Shown in pieces: positions 29,721 through 44,330 of a stretch of 64,000 nucleotides of DNA. How positions within the stretch are numbered: position 1 is the first letter of the stretch; every line of letters starts with the position of its first letter. This DNA is from Acanthosepion lycidas (lineage: Eukaryota; Mollusca; Cephalopoda; Sepiida; Sepiidae), in assembly GCA_963932145.1 (NCBI GenBank), contig OZ010596.1, forward strand, positions 78,228,755 to 78,292,754, in the 5' to 3' direction. The translations under genes were made by a program, and so were the position numbers. Under the pieces are notes generated by a model that saw only the letters and a program-made list of their open reading frames with translations, did no database searches and had not been told where the DNA came from.

Positions 29721-32635
29721 TAATAGAAGATACTTAAATGGTTTTTTCTAAAATCGGTCATTATTTTCTGGATAACCTAATCAAATAGAAGATAATTTAA
29801 TGGTTTCTTCTAAAATCGGTCATTATTTTCTGGATAACCTAATATAATAGAACATACTTTAATGGTTTCTTCTAAAATCGGACATTATTTTCTGGATAAC
29901 CTGATATAATAGAACATATTAAAGGGTTTCTTTTAAAATCGGTCATTATTTCCTGGATAACCTAATATAATAGAACATACTTAAATGTTTTCTTCTAAAA
30001 TCGGACATTATAATCTGGATAACCTAATATAATAGAACATACTTAAATGGTTTCTTCTAAAATCGGACATTATTTTCTGGATAACCTAAATATAATATAA
30101 CATACTTAAATGGTTTCTTCTAAAATCGGTCATTATTTTCTGGATAACCTAATATAATAGAACATACGCAAATGGCTTCTTCTAAAATCGGACATTATTT
30201 TCTGGATAACCTAATATAATAGAACATACTTAAATGGTTTCTTCTAAAATCGGTCATTATTTTCTGCGTAACCTAATATAATAGAACATACTTAAATGGT
30301 TTCTTCTAAAATCGGACATTATTTACTGGATAACCTAATATAATAGAACATACTTAAATGGTTTCTTCTAAAATCGGTAATTATTTTCTGGATAACCTAA
30401 TATAATAGAACAAACTTAAATGGTTTCTTCTAAAATCGGTCATTATTTTCTGGATAACCTAATATAATAGAACATACTTAAATGGCTTCTTCTAAAATCG
30501 GTATTTATTTTCTGGATAACCTATTATCATAGAACATACTTAAATGGTTTCTTCTAAAATCGGACATTATTTTCTGGATAACCTAATATAATAGAACATA
30601 CTTAAATGGTTTCTTTTAAAATCGGTCATTATTTTCTGGATAACCTAATATAATAGAACGTACTTAAATATTTTCTTCTAAAATCGGTCATTATTTTCTG
30701 GATAACCTAATATAATAGAAAATACTTAAATGGTTTCTTCTAAAATCGGTCATTATTTTCTGGATAACCTAATATAATAGAACATACTTAAATGGCTTCT
30801 TCTAAAATCGGATATTATTTTCTGGATAACCTAATATAATAGAACATACTTAAATGGTTTCTTTTAAAATCGGTCATTATTTTCTGGATACCTAATATAA
30901 TAGAACATACTTAAATGTTTTCTTCTAAAATCGGACATTATTTTCTGGATAACCTAATATAATAGAAAATACTTAAATGGTTTCTTCTAAAATCGGTCAT
31001 TATTTTCTGGATAACCTAATATAATAGAACATACTTAAATGTTTTCTTCTAAAATCGGACATTATTTTCTGGATAACCTAATATAATAGAAAATACTTAA
31101 ATGTTTTCTTCTAAAATCGGACATTATTTTCTGGATAACCTAATTCAATAGAACATACTTAAATGGTTTCTTCTTAAATCGGAGATTATTTTCTGGATAA
31201 TCTAATATAATAGAACATAATTTAATGGTTTCTTCTAAAATCGGACATTATTTTCTGGATAACCTAATATAATAGAAGATACTTAAATGGTTTCTTCTAA
31301 AATCGGTTATTATTTTCTGGATAGCCTAATATAATAGAACATACTTAAATGGTTTCTTCTAAAATCGGACATTATTTTCTGGATAACCTAATATAATAGA
31401 ACATCCTTAAATGGTTTCTTCTAAAATCGGTCATTATTTTCTGGATAACCTAATATAATAGAACATACTTAAATGGTTTCTTCTAAAATCGGTCATTATT
31501 TTCTGGATAACCTATTATCATAGAACATACTTAAATGGTTTCTTTTAAAATCGGACATTATTTTCTGGATAACCTAATATAATAGAACATACTTAAATGG
31601 GTTCTTTTAAAATCGGTCATTATTTTCTGGATAACCTAATATAATAGAACATACTTAAATGTTTTCTTCTAAAATCGGACATTATTTTCTGGATAACCTA
31701 ATATAATAGAAAATACTTAAATGGTTTCTTCTAAAATCGGTCATTATTTTCTGGATAACCTAATATAATAGAACATACTTAAATGGTTTCTTCTAAAATC
31801 GGTAATTATTTTCTGGATAACCTAATATAATCGAACATACTTAAATGGTTTCTTCTAAAATCGGACATTATCTTCTGGATAACCTAATATAATAGAACAT
31901 ACTTAAATGGTTTCTTCTAAAATCGGAGATTATTTTCTGGATAACCTAATATAATAGAACATACTTTAATGGTTTCTTCTAAAATCGGACATTATTTTCT
32001 GGATAACCTAATATAATAGAAGATACTTAAATGGTTTCTTCTAAAATCGGTTATTATTTTCTGGATAGCCTAATATAATAGAACATACTTAAATGGTTTC
32101 TTCTAAAATCGGACATTATTTTATGGATAACCTAAATATAATAGAACATACTTAAATGGTTTCTTCTAAAATCGGTCATCATTTTCTGGATAACCTATTA
32201 TCATAGAACATAATTAAATGGTTTCTTTTAAAATCGCACATTATTTTCTGGATAACCTAATATAATAGAACATACTTAAATGGTTTCTCTAAAATTGGTG
32301 ATTATTTTCTGGATAACCTAATATAATAGAATATATGTAAATGGTTTCTTCTAAAATCGGACATTATTTTCTGGATAACCTAATATAAAAGAAGATACTT
32401 AAATGGTTTCTTCTAAAATCGGTCATTATATTCTGGATAACCTAATATAAAAGACGATACTTAAATGGTTTCTTCTAAAATCGGGCATTATTTTCTGGAT
32501 AACCTAATATAATAGAACATACTTAAATGGATTCTTCTAAAGTCGGTCATTATTTTCTGGATAACCTAATATAATAGAACATACTTAAATGGTTTCTTCT
32601 AAAGTCGATCATTATTTTCTGGATAACCTAATATA

Positions 32636-32715
32636 TTAGGTTGGTGCAAAAATAATGTCGTTTTCTCACATATGTTACTACGTGTGAAAACGACATTATT
32701 TTTGTACCGACCTAA
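32636..32715. mobile_element. MITE copy 11
   Basis: 80 bp; shares ACTACGTG with copy 7, 7,086 bp upstream. Confidence 0.93.
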
Positions 32716-32779
32716 TAATAGAAGATACTTAAATGGTTTCTCCTAAAATCGGTCATTATTTTCTGGATAACCTAATATA

Positions 32780-32859
32780 TTAGGTTGGTGCAAAAATAAT
32801 GTCGTTTTCTCACATATGTTACAATGTGTGAAAACGACATTATTTTTGTACCGACATAA
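32780..32859. mobile_element. MITE copy 12
   Basis: 80 bp; shares the altered CCGACATAA end with copy 8. Confidence 0.92.
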
Positions 32860-33357
32860 TAAAAGAAGATACTTAAATGTTTTTTTCTAAAATCGGTCAT
32901 TATTTTCTGGATAACCTAATATAATAGAACATACTTTAATGGTTTCTTCTAAAATCGGACATTATTTTCTGGATAACCTAATATAATAGAACATACTTAA
33001 ATGGTTTCTTCTAAAATCGGACATTATTTTCTGGATAACCTAATATAATAGAACATACTTAAATGGTTTCTCCTACAATCGGACATTATTTTCTGGATAA
33101 CCTAATATAATAGAATATACTTAAATGGTTTCTTCTAAAATCGGATATTATTTTCTGGATAACCTAATATAATAGAACATAATTAAATGGTTTCTTCTAA
33201 GATCGGTCATTATTTTCTGAATAACCTAATATAATAGAACATACTTAAATGGTTTCTTGTAAAATCGGACATTATTTTCTGGATAACCTGATATAATAGA
33301 ACATACTTAAATGGTTCCTTCTAAAATCGGTCATTATTTTCTGGATAACTTTATATA

Positions 33358-33436
33358 TTAGGTTGGTGCAAAAATATGTCGTTTTCTCACATACGTTACT
33401 ATCTGTGAAAACGACATTATTTTTGCACCGACCTAA
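33358..33436. mobile_element. MITE copy 13
   Basis: 79 bp; shares ACTATCTG with copy 9. Confidence 0.93.
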
Positions 33437-36400
33437 TAATAGAAGATACTTAAATGGTTTTTTCTAAAATCGGTCATTATTTTCTGGATAACCTAATCAA
33501 ATAGAAGATAATTTAATGGTTTCTTCTAAAATCGGTCATTATTTTCTGGATAACCTAATATAATAGAACATACTTTAATGGTTTCTTCTAAAATCGGACA
33601 TTATTTTCTGGATAACCTGATATAATAGAACATATTAAAGGGTTTCTTTTAAAATCGGTCATTATTTCCTGGATAACCTAATATAATAGAACATACTTAA
33701 ATGTTTTCTTCTAAAATCGGACATTATTTTCTGGATAACCTAATATAATAGAACATACTTAAATGGTTTCTTCTAAAATCGGACATTATTTTCTGGATAA
33801 CCTAAATATAATATAACATACTTAAATGGTTTCTTCTAAAATCGGTCATTATTTTCTGGATAACCTTATATAATAGAACATACGCAAATGGCTTCTTCTA
33901 AAATCGGACATTATTTTCTGGATAACCTAATATAATAGAACATACTTAAATGGTTTCTTCTAAAATCGGTCATTATTTTCTGGGTAACCTAATATAATAG
34001 AACATACTTAAATGGTTTCTTCTAAAATCGGACATTATTTTCTGGATAACCTAATATAATAGAACATACTTAAATGGTTTCTTCTAAAATCGTTCATTAT
34101 TTTCTGGATAACCTAATATAATAGAACATACTTAAATGGTTTCTTCTAAAATCGGTCATTATTTTCTGGATAACCTAATATAATAGAACATACTTAAATG
34201 GCTTCTTCTAAAATCGGTATTTATTTTCTGGATAACCTATAATCATAGAACATACTTAAATGGTTTCTTCTAAAATCGGACATTATTTTCTGGATAACCT
34301 AATATAATAGAACATACTTAAATGGTTTCTTTTAAAATCGGTCATTATTTTCTGGATAACCTAATATAATAGAACGTACTTAAATATTTTCTTCTAAAAT
34401 CGGTCATTATTTTCTGGATAACCTAATATAATAGAACATACTTAAATGGTTTCTTCTAAAATCGGTCATTATTTTCTGGATAACCTAATATAATAGAACA
34501 TACTTAAATGGCTTCTTCTAAAATCGGTCATTATTTTCTGGATAACCTATTATCATAGAACATACTTAAATGGTTTCTTTTAAAATCGGATATTATTTTC
34601 TGGATAACCTAATATAATAGAACATACTTAAATGGTTTCTTTTAAAATCGGTCATTATTTTCTGGATAACCTAATATAATAGAACATACTTAAATGTTTT
34701 CTTCTAAAATCGGACATTATTTTCTGGATAACCTAATATAATAGAAAATACTTCAATGGTTTCTTCTAAAATCGGTCATTATTTTCTGGATAACCTAATA
34801 TAATAGAACATACTTAAATGTTTTCTTCTAAAATCGGACATTATTTTCTGGATAACCTAATATAATAGAAAATACTTAAATGGTTTCTTCTAAAATCGGA
34901 CATTATTTTCTGGATAACCTAATATAATACAACATACTTAAATGGTTTCTTCTTAAATCGGAGATTATTTTCTGGATAACCTAATATAATAGAACATAAT
35001 TTAATGGTTTCTTCTAAAATCGGACATTATTTTCTGGATAACCTAATATAATAGAAGATACTTAAATGGTTTCTTCTAAAATCGGTTATTATTTTCTGGA
35101 TAGCCTAATATAATAGAACATACTTAAATGGTTTCTTCTAAAATCGGACATTATTTTCTGGATAACCTAAATATAATAGAACATCCTTAAATGGTTTCTT
35201 CTAAAATCGGTCATTATTTTCTGGATAACCTAATATAATAGAACATACTTAAATGTTTTCTTCTAAAATCGGACATTATTTTCTGCATCACCTAATATAA
35301 TAGAACATACTTAAATGCTTTCTTCTAAAATCGGTCATTATTTTCTGGATAACCTATTATCATAGAACATGCTTAAATGGTTTCTTTTAAAATCGGACAT
35401 TATTTTCTGGATAACCTAATATAATAGAACATACTTAAATGGGTTCTTTTAAAATCGGTCATTATTTTCTGGATAACCTAATATAATAGAACATACTTAA
35501 ATGTTTTCTTCTAAAATCGGACATTATTTTCTGGATAACCTAATATAATAGAAAATACTTAAATGGTTTCTTCTAAAATCGGTCATTATTTTCTGGATAA
35601 CCTAATATAATAGAACATACTTAAATGGTTTCTTCTAAAATCGGTCATTATTTTCTGGATAACCTAATATAATCGAACATACTTAAATGGTTTCTTCGAA
35701 AATCGGACATTATTTTCTGGATAACCTAATATAATAGAACATACTTAAATGGTTTCTTCTAAAATCGGAGATTATTTTCTGGATAACCTAATATAATAGA
35801 ACATACTTTAATGGTTTCTTCTAAAATCGGACATTATTTTCTGGATAACCTAATATAATAGAAGATACTTAAATGGTTTCTTCTAAAATCGGTTATTATT
35901 TTCTGGATAGCCTAATATAATAGAAAATAATTAAATGGTTTCTTCTAAAATCGGACATTATTTTATGGATAACCTAAATATAATAGAACATACTTAAATG
36001 GTTTCTTCTAAAATCGGTCATCATTTTCTGGATAACCTATTATCATAGAACATACTTAAATGGTTTCTTTTAAAATCGGACATTATTTTCTGGATAACCT
36101 AATATAATAGAACATACTTAAATGGTTTCTTTTAAAATCGGTCATTATTTTCTGGATAACCTAATATAATAGAACATACTTAAATGTTTTCTTCTAAAAT
36201 CGGACATTATTTTCTGGATAACCTAATATAATAGAAAATACTTAAATGGTTTCTTCTAAAATCGGTCATTATTTTCTGGATAACCTAATATAATAGAACA
36301 TACTTAAATGGTTACTTCTAAAATCGGTCATTATTTTCTGGATAACCTAATATAATAGAACATACTTAAATGGTTTCTTCTAAAATCGGACATTATTTTC

Positions 36401-36850
36401 TGGATAACCTAATATAATAGAACATACTTAAATGGTTTCTTCTAAAATCGGAGATTATTTTCTGGATAACCTAATATAATAGAACATACTTTAATGGTTT
36501 CTTCTAAAATCGGACATTATTTTCTGGATAACATAATATAATAGAACATAATTAAATGGCTTCTCCTAAAATCGGTCATTATTTTCTGGATAACTTAATA
36601 TAATAGAACATACTTAAATGATTTTTTCGGAAATCGGAGATTATTTTCTGGATAACCTAATATAATAGAACATACTTAAATGGTTTCTTCTAAAATCGGT
36701 CATTATTTTCTGGATAACCTAATATAATAGAACATAATTAAATGGCTTCTCCTAAAATCGGTCATTATTTTCTGGATAACCTAATATAATAGAACATACT
36801 TAAATGGCTTCGTCTAAAATCGGTCATTATTTTCTGGATAACCTAATATA

Positions 36851-36930
36851 TTAGGTTGGTGCAAAAATAATGTCGTTTTCTCACATATGTTACTATGTGT
36901 GAAAACGACATTATTTTTGCACCGACCTAA
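36851..36930. mobile_element. MITE copy 14
   Basis: 80 bp; matches copy 10 at an offset of 7,210 bp. Confidence 0.93.
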
Positions 36931-39900
36931 TAATAGAAGATACTTAAATGGTTTTTTCTAAAATCGGTCATTATTTTCTGGATAACCTAATCAAATAGAA
37001 GATAATTTAATGGTTTCTTCTAAAATCGGTCATTATTTTCTGGATAACCTAATATAATAGAACATACTTTAATGGTTTCTTCTAAAATCGGACATTATTT
37101 TCTGGATAACCTGATATAATAGAACATATTAAAGGGTTTCTTTTAAAATCGGTCATTATTTCCTGGATAACCTAATATAATAGAACATACTTAAATGTTT
37201 TCTTCTAAAATCGGACATTATAATCTGGATAACCTAATATAATAGAACATACTTAAATGGTTTCTTCTAAAATCGGACATTATTTTCTGGATAACCTAAA
37301 TATAATATAACATACTTAAATGGTTTCTTCTAAAATCGGTCATTATTTTCTGGATAACCTAATATAATAGAACATACGCAAATGGCTTCTTCTAAAATCG
37401 GACATTATTTACTGGATAACCTAATATAATAGAACATACTTAAATGGTTTCTTCTAAAATCGGTAATTATTTTCTGGATAACCTAATATAATAGAACAAA
37501 CTTAAATGGTTTCTTCTAAAATCGGTCATTATTTTCTGGATAACCTAATATAATAGAACATACTTAAATGGCTTCTTCTAAAATCGGTATTTATTTTCTG
37601 GATAATCTATTATCATAGAACATACTTAAATGGTTTCTTCTAAAATCGGACATTATTTTCTGGATAACCTAATATAATAGAACATACTTAAATGGTTTCT
37701 TTTAAAATCGGTCATTATTTTCTGGATAACCTAATATAATAGAACGTACTTAAATATTTTCTTCTAAAATCGGTCATTATTTTCTGGATAACCTAATATA
37801 ATAGAAAATACTTAAATGGTTTCTTCTAAAATCGGTCATTATTTTCTGGATAACCTAATATAATAGAACATACTTAAATGGCTTCTTCTAAAATCGGATA
37901 TTATTTTCTGGATAACCTAATATAATAGAACATACTTAAATGGTTTCTTTTAAAATCGGTCATTATTTTCTGGATAACCTAATATAATAGAACATACTTA
38001 AATGTTTTCTTCTAAAATCGGACATTATTTTCTGGATAACCTAATATAATAGAAAATACTTAAATGGTTTCTTCTAAAATCGGTCATTATTTTCTGGATA
38101 ACCTAATATAATAGAACATACTTAAATGTTTTCTTCTAAAATCGGACATTATTTTCTGGATAACCTAATATAATAGAAAATACTTAAATGTTTTCTTCTA
38201 AAATCGGACATTATTTTCTGGATAACCTAATTCAATAGAACATACTTAAATGGTTTCTTCTTAAATCGGAGATTATTTTCTGGATAATCTAATATAATAG
38301 AACATAATTTAATGGTTTCTTCTAAAATCGGACATTATTTTCTGGATAACCTAATATAATAGAAGATACTTAAATGGTTTCTTCTAAAATCGGTTATTAT
38401 TTTCTGGATAGCCTAATATAATAGAACATACTTAAATGGTTTCTTCTAAAATCGGACATTATTTTCTGGATAACCTAATATAATAGAACATCCTTAAATG
38501 GTTTCTTCTAAAATCGGTCATTATTTTCTGGATAACCTAATATAATAGAACATACTTAAATGGTTTCTTCTAAAATCGGTCATTATTTTCTGGATAACCT
38601 ATTATCATAGAACATACTTAAATGGTTTCTTTTAAAATCGGACATTATTTTCTGGATAACCTAATATAATAGAACATACTTAAATGGGTTCTTTTAAAAT
38701 CGGTCATTATTTTCTGGATAACCTAATATAATAGAACATACTTAAATGTTTTCTTCTAAAATCGGACATTATTTTCTGGATAACCTAATATAATAGAAAA
38801 TACTTAAATGGTTTCTTCTAAAATCGGTCATTATTTTCTGGATAACCTAATATAATAGAACATACTTAAATGGTTTCTTCTAAAATCGGTAATTATTTTC
38901 TGGATAACCTAATATAATCGAACATACTTAAATGGTTTCTTCTAAAATCGGACATTATCTTCTGGATAACCTAATATAATAGAACATACTTAAATGGTTT
39001 CTTCTAAAATCGGAGATTATTTTCTGGATAACCTAATATAATAGAACATACTTTAATGGTTTCTTCTAAAATCGGACATTATTTTCTGGATAACCTAATA
39101 TAATAGAAGATACTTAAATGGTTTCTTCTAAAATCGGTTATTATTTTCTGGATAGCCTAATATAATAGAACATACTTAAATGGTTTCTTCTAAAATCGGA
39201 CATTATTTTATGGATAACCTAAATATAATAGAACATACTTAAATGGTTTCTTCTAAAATCGGTCATCATTTTCTGGATAACCTATTATCATAGAACATAC
39301 TTAAATGGTTTCTTTTAAAATCGCACATTATTTTCTGGATAACCTAATATAATAGAACATACTTAAATGGTTTCTTCTAAAATCGGTAATTATTTTCTGG
39401 ATAACCTAATATAATCGAACATACTTAAATGGTTTCTTCTAAAATCGGACATTATCTTCTGGATAACCTAATATAATAGAACATACTTAAATGGTTTCTT
39501 CTAAAATCGGAGATTATTTTCTGGATAACCTAATATAATAGAACATACTTTAATGTTTTCTTCTAAAATCGGACATTATTTTCTGGATAACCTAATATAA
39601 TAGAAAATACTTAAATGGTTTCTTCTAAAATCGGTCATTATTTTCTGGATAACCTAATATAATAGAACATACTTAAATGGTTTCTTCTAAAATCGGTCAT
39701 TATTTTCTGGATAACCTAATATAATACAACATACTTAAATGGTTTCTTCTAAAATCGGACATTATTTTCTGGATAACCTAATATAATAGAACATACTTAA
39801 ATGGTTTCTTCTAAAATCGGAGATTATTTTCTGGATAACCTAATATAATAGAACATACTTTAATGGTTTCTCCTAAAATCGGTCATTATTTTCTGGATAA

Positions 39901-40157
39901 CTTAATATAATAGAACATACTTAAATGATTTTTTCGGAAATCGGAGATTATTTTCTGGATAACCTAATATAATAGAACATACTTAAATGGTTTCTTCTAA
40001 AATCGGTCATTATTTTCTGGATAACCTAATATAATAGTACATAATTAAATGGCTTCTCCTAAAATCGGTCATTATTTTCTGGATAACCTAATATAATAGA
40101 ACATACTTAAATGGCTTCGTCTAAAATCGGTCATTATTTTCTGGATAACCTAATATA

Positions 40158-40237
40158 TTAGGTTGGTGCAAAAATAATGTCGTTTTCTCACATATGTTAC
40201 TATGTGTGAAAACGACATAATTTTTGAACTGACCTAA
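40158..40237. mobile_element. MITE copy 15
   Basis: 80 bp; right arm ACATAATTTTTGAACTGACC. First member of the CTGACC-end group. Confidence 0.92.
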
Positions 40238-40611
40238 TAATAGAAGATACTTAAATGGTTTCTTCTAAAATCGAACATTATTTTCTGTATAACCTAATAT
40301 AATAGAACATACTTAAATGGTTTCTTCTAAAATCGGACATTATTTTCTGGATAACCTAATATAATAGAACATACTTAAATGGTTTCTTCTAAAATCGGTC
40401 ATTATTTTCTGGATAACCTAATATAATAGAACATACTTAAATGGTTTCTTCTAAAATCGGTCATTATTTTCTGGATAACCTAATATAATAGAAGATAATT
40501 AAATTGTTTCTTCTATAATCGGTTATTATTTTCTGGATAACCTAATATAATAGAACATACTTAAAAGGTTTCTTCTAAAATCGGTCATTATTTTCTGGAT
40601 AACCTAATATA

Positions 40612-40691
40612 TAAGGTTGGAGCAAAAATAATGTCGTTTTCTCACATATTTTACTATGTGTGAAAACGACATTATTTTTGCACTGACGTAA
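40612..40691. mobile_element. MITE copy 16
   Basis: 80 bp; starts TAAGGTTGGAGC; loop side TATTTTAC; ends CACTGACGTAA. Confidence 0.9.
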
Positions 40692-40941
40692 TAATAGAAT
40701 ATACTTAACTGGTTTATTCTAAAATCGGTCATTATTTTCTGGATAACCTTATATAATAGAACATAGTTAAATCGTTTCTTCTAAATTCGGTCATTATTTT
40801 CTGGATAACCTAATATAATAGAACATACTCAAATGGTTCCTTCTAAAATCGGATATTATTTTCTGGATAACCTAATATAAAAGAAGATACTTAAATGGTT
40901 TCTTCTAAAGTCGATCATTATTTTCTGGATAACATAATATA

Positions 40942-41021
40942 TTAAGTTGGTGCAAAAATAATGTCGTTTGCTCACATATGGTACTATGTGTGAAAACGAC
41001 ATAATTTTTGCACTGACCTAA
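40942..41021. mobile_element. MITE copy 17
   Basis: 80 bp; starts TTAAGTTGG; TTTGCTCAC in the left arm; ends CACTGACC. Confidence 0.9.
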
Positions 41022-41519
41022 TAATAGAAGATACTTCAATGGTTTCTCCTAAAATCGATCATTATTTTCTGGATAACCTAATATAATAGAACATACTTTA
41101 ATGGTTTCATCTAAAGTCGATCCTTATTTTCTGGATAACATGATATAATAGAACATACTTAAATGGTTTCTTCTAAAATCGGTCATTATTTTCTGGATAA
41201 CCTAATATAATAGAACATACTTAAATGGTTTCTTCTAAAATCGGTTATTATTTTCTGGATAACCTAATATAATATAACACACTTATATGGTTTCTTCTAA
41301 AATCGGTCATTATTTTCTGGATAACCTAATATAATAGAACATACTTAAATGGTTGCTTCTAAAATCGGTCATTATTTTCTGGATAACCTAATATAATAGA
41401 AGATAATTAAATTGTTTCTTGTAAAATCGGTTATTATTTTCTGGATAACCTAATATAATAGAACATACTTAAATGGTTTCTTCTAAAATCGGTCATTATT
41501 TTCTGGATAACCTAATATA

Positions 41520-41599
41520 TTAGGTTGGAGCAAAAATAATGTCGTTTTCTCACATATTTTACTATGTGTGAAAACGACTTAATTTTTGCTCTGACCTAA
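41520..41599. mobile_element. MITE copy 18
   Basis: 80 bp; GGAGC left end paired with GCTCTGACC right end, so this terminal change is matched on both arms. Confidence 0.91.
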
Positions 41600-41911
41600 T
41601 AATAGAAGATACTTAAATGGTTTCTTCTAAAGTCGAACATTATTTTCCGGATAACCTAATATAATAGAACATACTTAAATGGTTTCTTCTAAAATCGGAC
41701 ATTATTTTCTGGATAACCTAATATAATAGAAGATATTTAAATGGTTTCTTCTAAAATCGGTCATTATTTTCTGGATAACCTGATATAATAGAACATACTT
41801 AAATGGTTTCGTCTAAAATCGGTCATTATTTTCTGGATAACCTAATACAATAGAACATACTTAAATGGTTTATTCTAAAATCAATCATTATTTTCTGGAT
41901 AAACTAATATA

Positions 41912-41991
41912 TTAGGTTGTTGCAAAAATAATGTCGTTTTCTCACATATGTTACTATGTGTGAAAACGTCATTATTTTTGCACTGACCTAA
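41912..41991. mobile_element. MITE copy 19
   Basis: 80 bp; GGTTGTTGC left end; AAACGTCATT in the right arm; end CACTGACC. Confidence 0.91.
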
Positions 41992-42117
41992 TAATAGAAG
42001 ATACTTAAATGGTTTCTTCTAAAATCGGACATTATTTTCTGGATAACCTAATATAAAAGAAGATACTTAAATGGTTTCTCCTAAAGTCGATCATTATTTT
42101 GTGGATAACCTAATATA

Positions 42118-42197
42118 TTAGGTTGGTGCAAAAATAATGTCGTTTTCTCACATATGTTAATATGGGTGAAAACGACATTATTTTTGTACCGACCTAA
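42118..42197. mobile_element. MITE copy 20
   Basis: 80 bp; loop TTAATATGGG; end GTACCGACC. Confidence 0.92.
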
Positions 42198-42505
42198 TAA
42201 TAGAAGATACTTAAATGGTTTCTCATAAAATCGATCATTATTTTCTGGATAACCTTATATAATAGAACATTATTGGTTTCTTCTAAAGTCGATCATTATT
42301 TTCTGGAGAACCTAATATAATAGAACATACTTAAATAGTTTCTTCTAAAATCGGTCATTATTTTCTGGATAACCTAATATAATACAACATACTTAAATGG
42401 TTCCTTCTAAAATCGGTCATTATTTTCTGGATAACCTAATATAAAAGAAGATACTTAAATGGTTTCTCCTAAAGTCGATCATTATTTTGTGGATAACCTA
42501 ATATA

Positions 42506-42585
42506 TTAGGTTGGTGCAAAAATAATGTCGTTTTCTCACATATGTTAATATGTGTGAAAACGACATTATTTTTGTACCGACCTAA
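42506..42585. mobile_element. MITE copy 21
   Basis: 80 bp; loop TTAATATGTG; end GTACCGACC. Partner of copy 23. Confidence 0.93.
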
Positions 42586-42769
42586 TAATAGAAGATACTT
42601 AAATGGTTTCTCCTAAAATCGAACATTATTTTCTGTATAACCTTATATAATAGAACATTAATGGTTTCTTCTAAAGTCGATCATTATTTTCTGGAGAACC
42701 TAATATAATAGAACATACTTAAATGGTTTCTTCTAAAATCGGTCATTATTTCCTGGATAACCTAATATA

Positions 42770-42849
42770 TTAGGTTGGTGCAAAAATAATGTCGTTTTCT
42801 CACATATGTTACTATGTGTGAAAACGACATTATTTTTATAGCGACCTAA
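42770..42849. mobile_element. MITE copy 22
   Basis: 80 bp; right end ATAGCGACC. Partner of copy 24. Confidence 0.92.
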
Positions 42850-43471
42850 TAATAGAAGATACTTAAATGATTTCTCCTAAAATCGGTCATTATTTTCTGG
42901 ATAACCTAATATAATAGAACATACTTAAATGGTATCTTCTAAAATCGGACATTATTTTCTGGATAACCTAATATAATAGAACATACTTAAATGGTTTCTT
43001 CTAAAATCGGTCATTATTTTCTGGATAACCTAATATAATAGAACATACTTTAATGGTTTCTTCTAAAATCGGACATTATTTTCTGGATAACCTGATATAA
43101 TAGAACATACTGAAATGGTTTCTTCTAAAATCGGTCATTATTTTCTGGATAACCTAATATAATAGAACATACTTAAATGGTTTCTTCTAAAATCGGTCAT
43201 TATTTTCTGGATAACATAATATAATAGAAGATACTTAAATGGTTTCTTCTAAAATCGGTCATTATATTCTGGTTAACCTAATATAAAAGAAGATACTTGA
43301 ATGGTTTCTTCAAAAATCGGTCATTATTTTCTGGATAACCTAATATAATAGAACATACTTAAAAGGTTTCTTCTAAAGTCGTTCATTATTTTCTGGATAA
43401 CCTAATATAATAGAACATACTTAAATGGTTTCTTCTAAAGTCGATCATTATTTTCTGGATAACCTAATATA

Positions 43472-43551
43472 TTAGGTTGGTGCAAAAATAATGTCGTTTT
43501 CTCACATATGTTAATATGTGTGAAAACGACATTATTTTTGTACCGACCTAA
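43472..43551. mobile_element. MITE copy 23
   Basis: 80 bp; matches copy 21, 966 bp upstream. Confidence 0.93.
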
Positions 43552-43735
43552 TAATAGAAGATACTTAAATGGTTTCTCCTAAAATCGATCATTATTTTCT
43601 GGATAACCTTATATAATAGAACATTAATGGTTTCTTCTAAAGTCGATCATTATTTTCTGGAGAACCTAATATAATAGAACATACTTAAATGGTTTCTTCT
43701 AAAATCGGTCATTATTTCCTGGATAACCTAATATA

Positions 43736-43815
43736 TTAGGTTGGTGCAAAAATAATGTCGTTTTCTAACATATGTTACTATGTGTGAAAACGACATTATT
43801 TTTATAGCGACCTAA
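43736..43815. mobile_element. MITE copy 24
   Basis: 80 bp; matches copy 22 apart from CTAACATA in the left arm. Confidence 0.92.
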
Positions 43816-44251
43816 TAATAGAAGATACTTAAATGATTTCTCCTAAAATCGGTCATTATTTTCTGGATAACCTAATATAATAGAACATACTTAAATGGTA
43901 TCTTCTAAAATCGGACATTATTTTCTGGATAACCTAATATAATAGAACATACTTAAATGGTTTCTTCTAAAATCGGTCATTATTTTCTGGATAACCTAAT
44001 ATAATAGAACATACTTTAATGGTTTCTTCTAAAATCGGACATTATTTTCTGGATAACCTGATATAATAGAACATACTGAAATGGTTTCTTCTAAAATCGA
44101 TCATTATTTTCTGGATAACCTAATATAATAGAACATACTTAAATGGTTTCTTCTAAAATCGGTCATTATTTTCTGGATAACCTAATATAATAGAACATAC
44201 TTAAATGGTTTCTTCTAAAATCGGACATTATTTTCTGGATAATCTAATATA

Positions 44252-44330
44252 TTAGGTTGGTGCAAAAATATGTCGTTTTCTCACATATGTTACTATGTGT
44301 GAAAACGACATTATTTTTGCACCGACCTAA
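44252..44330. mobile_element. MITE copy 25
   Basis: 79 bp; AAAAATATG left arm; end GCACCGACC. Confidence 0.93.

Larger units (their letters stand above)
25201..32286. repeat. 7.09-kb higher-order block, copy A
   Basis: Tandem higher-order unit holding four MITEs (25,550; 25,694; 26,272; 29,641). Each has a partner in copy B; the first three lie exactly 7,086 bp away and the fourth 7,210 bp away. Within the block, the 26,272-29,640 segment is itself repeated from 29,641 onward at about 3,370 bp: for example the TTTCCTGGATAACC variant lies at about 26,581 and 29,951. This suggests a 3.4-kb unit inside a 7.1-kb unit. Confidence 0.9.
32287..39373. repeat. 7.09-kb higher-order block, copy B
   Basis: Second copy of the 25,201-32,286 block, near-identical over most of its length and starting with the same unusual TTTCTCTAAAATTGG monomer. 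It has gained two monomers (+124 bp) between its third and fourth MITEs. It has lost two near 37.4 kb, where copy A has extra monomers around 30.2-30.3 kb. Total length is therefore almost unchanged (offset 7,087 bp at the ATCGCACATT variant, 32,233/39,320). It ends where the sequence departs from copy A near 39,373. Confidence 0.9.
42506..43471. repeat. 966-bp higher-order unit with two MITEs, first copy
   Basis: MITEs at 42,506 and 42,770 recur at 43,472 and 43,736, both 966 bp away. The unit equals 13 monomers minus a shared 4-bp deletion (AACATTAATGG type monomer), plus two 80-bp MITEs and two duplicated TA pairs. The second copy runs from 43,472 and is recognisable to about 44.2 kb. Confidence 0.88.
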
